Positions 15,568 through 20,027 of a DNA stretch of 20,027 nt are shown piece after piece; the stretch's first letter is position 1, and the number at the start of each line of letters is the position of its first letter. The notes below the pieces were generated by a model, which saw nothing but the letters and a program-made list of their open reading frames with translations, did no database searches and was not told the DNA's origin. Made by a program: the position numbers and the translations under genes. Location: the NCBI GenBank assembly GCA_051889215.1, contig JBJFDC010000013.1:1-20027 (forward strand). Reading direction: 5' to 3'. This DNA comes from UMGS1470 sp051889215. Its GTDB lineage: Bacteria > Bacillota > Clostridia > Christensenellales > UBA1242.

Positions 15568-16929
15568 TTAATTTTTCAAGTCTTGACTTCTATCAAAATA
15601 AATCGTATGCAACAATTCAAGCGCTTTTTCACCATGAGGTCTAATCAAATAATCTTTATACAGCGATATAATTTGCGGATTTTCATGCGAAAGACGAAGT
15701 TCCATTGAAGCATCTTTTGAATAAAGTGATTTTATTCTTTCTTTTTGTGCCTCAACATCTTGGTCAAAGTGTTTTGGCTGTCCGCCGCCGCCGATGCAGC
15801 CGCCTGGGCAAGTCATGACTTCAACAAAATGATATTTTTCACCATTTTTTATCTTTTGAATCAAAGTTCTCGCATTTGCCAGTCCATAGACCACTGCAAC
15901 CTTCACTTTTAATCCAGCAATTTCAACTTCGGCTTCTTTGATTCCGTCATATCCTCTCACTGGCACAAGATTAAAAAACAACTCGGTCGGCTTGTTTCCC
16001 GTAAGATACGAATATGCCGTTCTGACAGCGGCTTCCATAACACCACCAGAATTGCCAAAAATAACACCGGCACCACTTGCCTCGCCCAAAAGATTATCAA
16101 AATCCATTTCTTCCAAATTGTTGAAATCAATGTTTTTCTCTTTTGCCCATTGCGCAAGTTCTGTTGTCGTGATGACGTAGTCCATATCTCTCATGTTTTC
16201 AGCATTATTTATTTTTGAAGAGATATTCATTTCTTCTCGTCTGATTTCAAATTTTTTTGCAACACAAGGTGTTAGTGCAACGTTAACAATATTTTTTGGG
16301 TCAATTCCCATCTTTTGAGCAAAATATGTTTTTATCACAGGTCCTTGCATGCCAATTGGACTCTTGCAAGTCGAGATATTGTCCAAAATTTCAGGATAAA
16401 AAGTTTCAGCAAACTTTATCCATGCCGGACAACAACTCGTGAATTGAGGCAATGGTCCGTTGTTTTTTATTCTTTCAACAAGTTCGCTTGCCTCCTCACA
16501 AATTGTGAGATCAGCAGAAAAATTGGTGTCCAAAACATATTTGAAGCCCAATTTTTTTAATAATGCGACCATTTTGCCTTGAACAAAACTGCCAAAAGGC
16601 ATACCAAATTCCTCACCAAGCCCCACTCTGACTGATGGTGATGTTGACACAATCACAACCTTGTCGCCTTGATTTATGATGTCGTCAACTTGATGATATT
16701 CCTGCTTCACAACAAGCGAATTCGTTGGGCACACTTTTATGCATTGCCCACAATTAACGCAAATTGACTTGCCATGAGTTTTTTCCAAATCATAATTGTT
16801 GTTGACGCTGATAAATTCGTTGCAAATCCTTGCACACTGTCCACATTTGATACATTTGTCCTCGTGTCGCATGACGGACGGATTATCGCCATCAATCGCC
16901 ACTCTGATATTTTGACTTAAGTGTTCCAT
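15568..16929 (-). CDS. [FeFe] hydrogenase with two ferredoxin-type clusters
   Basis: A 453-aa iron-only hydrogenase, catalysing reversible proton reduction to H2 in the cytoplasm. Two 4Fe-4S motifs come first: CIKCGQCARIC (26-36) and CVNCGQCIKVCP (57-68). The H-cluster domain has all three signatures: TSCCPAW (164-170), TPCVAKKFE (220-228) and MTCPGGCIGGGGQP (372-385), giving ligands Cys167, Cys222, Cys374 and Cys378, plus Cys166 for proton transfer. Size and layout fit a monomeric M2-type group A enzyme; the NADH or ferredoxin partner cannot be told. AGGAGA precedes the ATG. It lies 63 bp after superoxide reductase in the same direction with no terminator between, so it may be co-transcribed with the oxygen-defence genes. 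Maturases HydEFG are not in the window. Confidence 0.95.
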   Translation of the reverse strand: MEHLSQNIRVAIDGDNPSVMRHEDKCIKCGQCARICNEFISVNNNYDLEKTHGKSICVNCGQCIKVCPTNSLVVKQEYHQVDDIINQGDKVVIVSTSPSVRVGLGEEFGMPFGSFVQGKMVALLKKLGFKYVLDTNFSADLTICEEASELVERIKNNGPLPQFTSCCPAWIKFAETFYPEILDNISTCKSPIGMQGPVIKTYFAQKMGIDPKNIVNVALTPCVAKKFEIRREEMNISSKINNAENMRDMDYVITTTELAQWAKEKNIDFNNLEEMDFDNLLGEASGAGVIFGNSGGVMEAAVRTAYSYLTGNKPTELFFNLVPVRGYDGIKEAEVEIAGLKVKVAVVYGLANARTLIQKIKNGEKYHFVEVMTCPGGCIGGGGQPKHFDQDVEAQKERIKSLYSKDASMELRLSHENPQIISLYKDYLIRPHGEKALELLHTIYFDRSQDLKN

Positions 16930-16992
16930 ACTTTTCTCCTATGAAGATTTATCCTCAAAACTTTGAGACAAAATTGCCAATTTTTACTTTAA

Positions 16993-17373
16993 TTATTTAA
17001 TTTCTGTTGCCCACAAACCATGTTTGTTGCAAAAAGCAAATAATGTTGCACCTTTTACATATGGGAAAACAGCTTTTGCGGTCTCTCCCGCTTCAAAATA
17101 TTTCTTTGCATTAATTTTGTCTGAACACAGTCCAACAAATTCAATATAGTGGTCGCTTTCCATCACGTGTGGCACACAAACTTCAACATAATTTCCCACA
17201 ACCTCATACACTGGCAAATGTTTTTCAAAAGATGCATCAGTGGAGTTTGGAACTAATGTTTCCATGTTTTTCCCACAGCAAACAATTCCACAATCCTTGC
17301 AAGTGCAGTCCTTCATTGTTTCAACCATGGCGCCACAACTTGCGCATCTTTTTATTGTCAATTTATTTTCCAT
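16993..17373 (-). CDS. Desulfoferrodoxin / superoxide reductase
   Basis: A 126-aa class I superoxide reductase, reducing superoxide to peroxide without releasing O2. The N-terminal desulforedoxin-like part has CASC (10-13) and CC (32-33). The catalytic iron site is complete: EKHLP (Glu50, Lys51, His52), HVMESDH (His69, His75) and CNKH (Cys115, His118). The ATG at 17373 follows GGGGGA by seven bases; an in-frame TTG at 17388 would overlap the ribosome site. It lies 15 bp after rubrerythrin, which can remove the peroxide it makes. Odd: the N-terminal loop has three extra cysteines (23, 25, 28) where most relatives have a Gly-rich turn, so the first metal site may differ. Confidence 0.93.
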   Translation of the reverse strand: MENKLTIKRCASCGAMVETMKDCTCKDCGIVCCGKNMETLVPNSTDASFEKHLPVYEVVGNYVEVCVPHVMESDHYIEFVGLCSDKINAKKYFEAGETAKAVFPYVKGATLFAFCNKHGLWATEIK

Positions 17374-17388
17374 TTCTTTTTCCCCCAA

Positions 17389-18045
17389 TCAATAGTTTTC
17401 AACATGAAGTTCAAAATAACTTTGTGGGTGTGAGCATACTGGACAAATTTCAGGCGCTTTTGTCCCGACAACAATATGTCCGCAATTTCTGCACTCCCAA
17501 ACTTTTACTTCAGACTTTTCAAAAACTTGTTTTGTTTCAACATTTTTGAGCAAAGCTCTATATCTTTCCTCATGATGTTTTTCAATTTGTGCAACACCTC
17601 GAAACTTTTCTGCCAAATCATGGAAACCTTCTTCATCAGCAGTTTTTGCAAATCCATCATACATGTCTGTCCACTCATAATTTTCGCCATCTGCAGCAGC
17701 ATTTAAATTTTCAGTTGTGTTTCCCAAACCATTAAGTTCTTTAAACCACATTTTTGCATGCTCTTTTTCGTTTTCGGCTGTTTTTGTGAACAATGCAGAA
17801 ATTTGCTCATATCCTTCTTTTTTTGCAACTGAAGCAAAGTATGTATATTTGTTTCTCGCTTGGCTTTCACCAGCAAAAGCAGTCTGCAAATTTTTTTCTG
17901 TTTGAGTGCCTGCATATTTTGATTTTGGCGCCTCATTAATCAGTTCCAAAAATGAACCTTTCATGCCACATCTTGGACAAACTGGTTCCACGCCATCTGC
18001 GACTTCAAAAACCTCTCCACAAACTTTGCAACGATATTTTTTCAT
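17389..18045 (-). CDS. Rubrerythrin with rubredoxin-type domains at both ends
   Basis: Rubrerythrin (218 aa) reduces hydrogen peroxide in anaerobes. Here a rubredoxin-like domain comes first (Cys6, Cys9, Cys23, Cys26), then the four-helix diiron domain (about 45-170) with FAGESQAR (Glu60), ENEKEHAKMW (Glu93, His96), an EE pair (138-139) and EKHHEERY (Glu155, His158), then a second rubredoxin domain (Cys185, Cys188, Cys201, Cys204). Classical rubrerythrin has only the last and reverse rubrerythrin only the first; this one has both. GGGGGAG lies ahead of the ATG. It is the first gene of a likely rubrerythrin - superoxide reductase - hydrogenase operon, and electrons could come from NADH via a rubredoxin reductase not seen here. 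Confidence 0.95.
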   Translation of the reverse strand: MKKYRCKVCGEVFEVADGVEPVCPRCGMKGSFLELINEAPKSKYAGTQTEKNLQTAFAGESQARNKYTYFASVAKKEGYEQISALFTKTAENEKEHAKMWFKELNGLGNTTENLNAAADGENYEWTDMYDGFAKTADEEGFHDLAEKFRGVAQIEKHHEERYRALLKNVETKQVFEKSEVKVWECRNCGHIVVGTKAPEICPVCSHPQSYFELHVENY

Positions 18046-18068
18046 AAATTTTTCTCCCCCTTTATTAC

Positions 18069-18085
18069 AACAAATAATGTTTGTT
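18069..18085. promoter_or_regulatory. Inverted repeat upstream of rubrerythrin
   Basis: AACAAA-N5-TTTGTT lies about 24 bp before the start codon, downstream of a TTGACA (18109-18104) that has only a poor -10 match. It could be an operator for a peroxide or redox regulator, but it is not a clear PerR box. Confidence 0.3.
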
Positions 18086-18229
18086 TTATGCTTTTTGTTT
18101 GATTGTCAAAAACTCGACTCAAACTCATTAATATTTTATATTTCAAAAAAAATTTTTACAAGCAAATAACAAATATTTCCGCCAAAAAGTCCACTTCCAA
18201 CCCACTTTTTTAATGCGATTTGCATAAAA

Positions 18230-18251
18230 AAATCCACAGGTTTGTGGATTT
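18230..18251 (-). terminator. Terminator of the WG-repeat gene
   Basis: AAATCCACA and TGTGGATTT form a 9-bp stem with a 4-nt loop and a T-run on the minus strand. The remaining 18053-18229 holds only the rubrerythrin promoter region. Confidence 0.85.
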
Positions 18252-18273
18252 GATTTGTTTTATTCTTTCATTA

Positions 18274-19161
18274 TCAAAATTCTCTTGTGTCGTTTGTTTT
18301 TTGTCCCGTTTTGCAAGGTTTTTCATTGCACTCTCTCGCGTATTTTTCACTTTTTTGCAAAGTGCTTGCATTTTTATGCAACTTGCCAGTTTTGTCAACA
18401 AACGCAAATCTTCCATCGTCCAATTTGACCCTTGCAAGACCTCCCAGAAAACTGTTTGCGACACAATATGAATCTTTGCTTAAAGTGCAATTTTTATCCC
18501 TGAATGTCCATCTTTTGTTATCCAATTCAACAACTGCAAAACCTTCTGAATAATTGCAAGCATAAAGATACGTGTCTTTGCTCAAATTGCCTTCCACGTC
18601 TCTATATGCCCATCTGCCATCGTCCAATTGCACTCTGGCAAAACCTTCAAAATAAATGCTCGCATAAGCATATGTGTCCTTACTCAAATTGCCGTGAATA
18701 TCTCTAAACGCCCATCTTTTGTCATCTAATTCAACTGCAGCAAAACCTTCGTGGCAAGCATTGGCATGAGAATATGTGTCCTTGCTCAAATTGCCATGAG
18801 CATCTCTAAACGCCCATCTGTCATCATTCAATCTAACAACACCAAAGCCATCAGAATATGCATAAGCCCAAGCATATTTATCCTCGCCCAAATTGCCATC
18901 ATTGTCCCTATAAGCCCATCTGCCATCGTCCAATTGCACTCTGGCAAAACCATCTTGATATCGACCAGCGTAAAAGTATGAGTCTTCACTTAAATTGCCA
19001 TCAACATCTCTATATGCCCATCTGCCATCACTCAATTCAACCGCGGCGAAACATTCATGATAACCATCGGCAAATGAATATGTATCTTTGCTCAAATTGC
19101 CATGCATATCTCTGTATGCCCATCTGCCATTATCCAACTGAACTTCAACCAGTTTTCCCAT
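18274..19161 (-). CDS. WG-repeat protein
   Basis: A 295-aa protein made of seven 34-residue repeats and a partial eighth (about residues 3-262), consensus V-x-L-D-D-G-R-W-A-Y-R-D-x-x-G-N-L-S-K-D-T-Y. This is the WG-repeat (KWG) type; the repeats probably stack into a beta-propeller-like or solenoid binding surface. No signal peptide or membrane segment is seen, so it should be cytoplasmic. The C-terminus (about 263-295) is a short Lys-rich tail. GGAG precedes the ATG at 19161 by five bases, and a good promoter and terminator make it a single-gene unit. Its role is unknown; WG proteins are often variable accessory genes. The repeats are similar enough for copy number to change by recombination. 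Confidence 0.85.
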   Translation of the reverse strand: MGKLVEVQLDNGRWAYRDMHGNLSKDTYSFADGYHECFAAVELSDGRWAYRDVDGNLSEDSYFYAGRYQDGFARVQLDDGRWAYRDNDGNLGEDKYAWAYAYSDGFGVVRLNDDRWAFRDAHGNLSKDTYSHANACHEGFAAVELDDKRWAFRDIHGNLSKDTYAYASIYFEGFARVQLDDGRWAYRDVEGNLSKDTYLYACNYSEGFAVVELDNKRWTFRDKNCTLSKDSYCVANSFLGGLARVKLDDGRFAFVDKTGKLHKNASTLQKSEKYARECNEKPCKTGQKTNDTREF

Positions 19162-19188
19162 AAAAACTCCACACTTTTTTCAATTATA

Positions 19189-19217
19189 ATACTAACATAG
19201 CAGTGCCATTTCGTCAA
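19189..19217 (-). promoter_or_regulatory. Promoter of the WG-repeat gene
   Basis: TTGACG (19217-19212), a 17-nt spacer and TAGTAT (19194-19189) on the minus strand. Between it and the tRNA-Thr cassettes (19218-19340) there is no gene, only a CTTGAAAA / TTTTCAAG inverted repeat. Confidence 0.6.
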
Positions 19218-19442
19218 TAAGTTTTTATGATGGCAATTCCAAGTCTTGTTGAAATTTTGGCATTTTAGAAAAAACAAACCGCTTGAAAATGCCTTTTTTA
19301 ATAAATTTTTCAAGGGTTTTAAAAATGGGTTGGTTTTAGGAATAACAACCGCTGGTTGTTGGCGTTCGCTTCGCTCGGCTGCGGACCTGTCCGATTCGCA
19401 AAACTCTGTTTTGCTCTGCCCTTCGGTCAGCCCGTCACCATC

Positions 19443-19463
19443 AAAAAAACACGCTCTCGCGTG
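19443..19463 (-). terminator. Terminator in the duplicated tRNA-Thr cassette
   Basis: CACGC-GAGA-GCGTG followed by seven T; identical to the one behind the gene itself. Confidence 0.85.
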
Positions 19464-19587
19464 CCTTTGTGGAGCTGGTGACGGGAATAACAACCGCTGG
19501 TTGTTGGCGTTCGCTTCGCTCGGCTGCGGACCTGTCCGATTCGCAAAACTCTGTTTTGCTCTGCCCTTCGGTCAGCCCGTCACCAAC

Positions 19588-19608
19588 AAAAAAACACGCT
19601 CTCGCGTG
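19588..19608 (-). terminator. Terminator of tRNA-Thr
   Basis: CACGC-GAGA-GCGTG with a GNRA tetraloop and T7, seven bases after the CCA end. Confidence 0.9.
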
Positions 19609-19614
19609 CCTTTG

Positions 19615-19689
19615 TGGAGCTGGTGACGGGAATCGGACCCGTGACCCCCACCTTACCAAGGTGGTGCTCTACCGCTGAGCCACACCAGC
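19615..19689 (-). tRNA. tRNA-Thr(GGT)
   Basis: A complete 75-nt cloverleaf with encoded CCA. Acceptor GCTGGTG pairs with CACCAGC, D stem GCTC/GAGC, anticodon stem CCACC/GGTGG with loop TTGGTAA (anticodon GGT, decoding ACC and ACU), T-arm ACGGG-TCCGATT-CCCGT. It lies downstream of rplL on the same strand. No clear promoter is seen in 19690-19860. Confidence 0.96.
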
Positions 19690-19860
19690 ACGAACCAAAT
19701 GTTCGACGATTTTTATTGTTTTTGATTGCAAATTTTATGCATTTTTTGTTTTGCAAATCGCCCGTATCTTTGCAACAAAAAACATTTTAGAGTAATTGAT
19801 GTCTTTTGTCAATAAAAAGAATAACAAAATTTGCCAACCACTCGCTTTTGGGCAAAAAGA

Positions 19861-19887
19861 AAAAGAGAGCAATATTGCCCTCTTTTT
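19861..19887 (-). terminator. Terminator of rplL
   Basis: On the minus strand AGAGGGC and GCTCTCT form a 7-bp stem with one G-U pair, loop AATATT, followed by TTTTTC. On the plus strand the same position is an A-C mismatch, so it works for the minus strand. The DNA from here to tRNA-Thr holds no recognisable gene. Confidence 0.8.
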
Positions 19888-19912
19888 ATGCACACAATTT
19901 AACACGTTGAAA

Positions 19913-20027
19913 TTACTTGAGTTCGACTGTTGCTCCTGCTGCTTTAAGTTTTTCTTCAGCTTCTTTTGCGTCCTTTGTTGGAACGTTTTCTTTGATTGTT
20001 GAAGGAGCGCCATCAACAAGTGCTTTT
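19913..20027 (-). CDS. rplL: 50S ribosomal protein L7/L12, C-terminal end
   Basis: The last 37 residues are in the window; the gene begins to the right. The sequence LVDGAPSTIKENVPTKDA followed by EAEEKLKAAGATVELK is the C-terminal domain signature of L7/L12, the stalk protein that recruits translation factors. In L7/L12 the conserved LVDGAP turn and the final GA-x-VELK are diagnostic. It ends before a good terminator. In most bacteria rplL closes the rplJ-rplL unit ahead of rpoB; here the gene is followed by tRNA-Thr and accessory DNA instead. Confidence 0.93.
   Translation of the reverse strand, partial: KALVDGAPSTIKENVPTKDAKEAEEKLKAAGATVELK

Larger units (their letters stand above)
19341..19630 (-). 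repeat. Two tandem 145-bp tRNA-Thr tail cassettes
   Basis: Units 19341-19485 and 19486-19630 differ at one base. Read on the minus strand, each starts inside the T-arm of tRNA-Thr (the first unit is the gene's own 3' tail, CCCGTCACCAGCTCCA), continues into a terminator CACGC-GAGA-GCGTG plus T7, then a GC-rich segment with TGGTGACGGG (inverted copy of the tail), hairpin GCAAAA..TTTTGC, GAATCGGAC (inverted T-loop sequence) and the perfect hairpin AACAACC-AGC-GGTTGTT. After the second unit only ATTCC of the next tail remains. The units are far more GC-rich than their surroundings. Confidence 0.92.

Noticed and set aside
18069..18109. PerR box ahead of rubrerythrin
   Set aside because: The inverted repeat AACAAA-N5-TTTGTT does not match the TTATAAT-N-ATTATAA type site, so I list it only as an unnamed inverted repeat.
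18210..18464. 84-codon frame overlapping the end of the WG-repeat gene
   Set aside because: It is another frame of the repeat protein that reads through its terminator.
19341..19630. CRISPR array or integron attC sites
   Set aside because: Two 145-bp near-identical units without unique spacers are not CRISPR, and neither this nor the Arg locus has the paired core sites or cassette genes of an integron.
19092..19659. Open frames of 70-133 codons across the tRNA-Thr cassettes on both strands
   Set aside because: They translate the tRNA, terminator hairpins and the 145-bp repeat, and none has a ribosome site.

Overview
The window reads as chromosomal DNA of a low-GC, strictly anaerobic Firmicute, most likely an uncultured Clostridia-type bacterium. 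The evidence is the 71-aa protein/secG/rnr/smpB gene order, an [FeFe] hydrogenase next to a rubrerythrin and a superoxide reductase, strong consensus sigma-A promoters, AT-rich intergenic DNA and the standard bacterial code. It looks like a metagenome scaffold, because exactly 100 Ns sit inside a repeat at 11429-11528.

Left third (1-8052, mostly minus strand): part of a tailed-phage module. In transcription order it holds a 189-aa putative late regulator, the large terminase, a 728-aa surface protein with its own promoter and terminator, a 95-aa protein resembling the C-terminal part of small terminase subunits, a small zinc-finger-like protein, a P22-type portal and the start of a scaffold-like protein. 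A secreted or membrane SH3-like protein (286 aa) is inserted on the plus strand. No integrase, capsid or lysis gene is visible, so prophage or relic cannot be decided here.

Centre (8053-11400, plus strand): an intergenic region with a near-perfect LexA/SOS box, a second SH3-like membrane protein (220 aa), a 708-aa protein with an acidic Pro/Glu linker, a hydrophobic hairpin and a Lys-rich helical tail, a strong terminator, and tRNA-Arg(ACG) behind a perfect consensus promoter.

Right half: a repeat locus made of copies of the tRNA-Arg 3' tail (11374-11890), then on the minus strand smpB, rnr, secG and a small membrane protein, then an anaerobe oxygen-defence cluster (rubrerythrin, superoxide reductase, [FeFe] hydrogenase), a WG-repeat protein, two 145-bp cassettes carrying the tRNA-Thr 3' tail, tRNA-Thr(GGT), and the 3' end of rplL.

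The most interesting signals are two. (1) Both tRNA genes, although unrelated in sequence, are followed by tandem cassettes of the same design: the tRNA 3' tail starting in the T-arm, a private Rho-independent terminator, and a multi-hairpin segment containing an inverted copy of the tail. (2) Three genes (smpB and the two SH3-like genes) lack a Shine-Dalgarno sequence and have a -10-like box ending exactly 6 nt before the ATG, which suggests leaderless mRNAs in a genome whose other genes have good ribosome binding sites.
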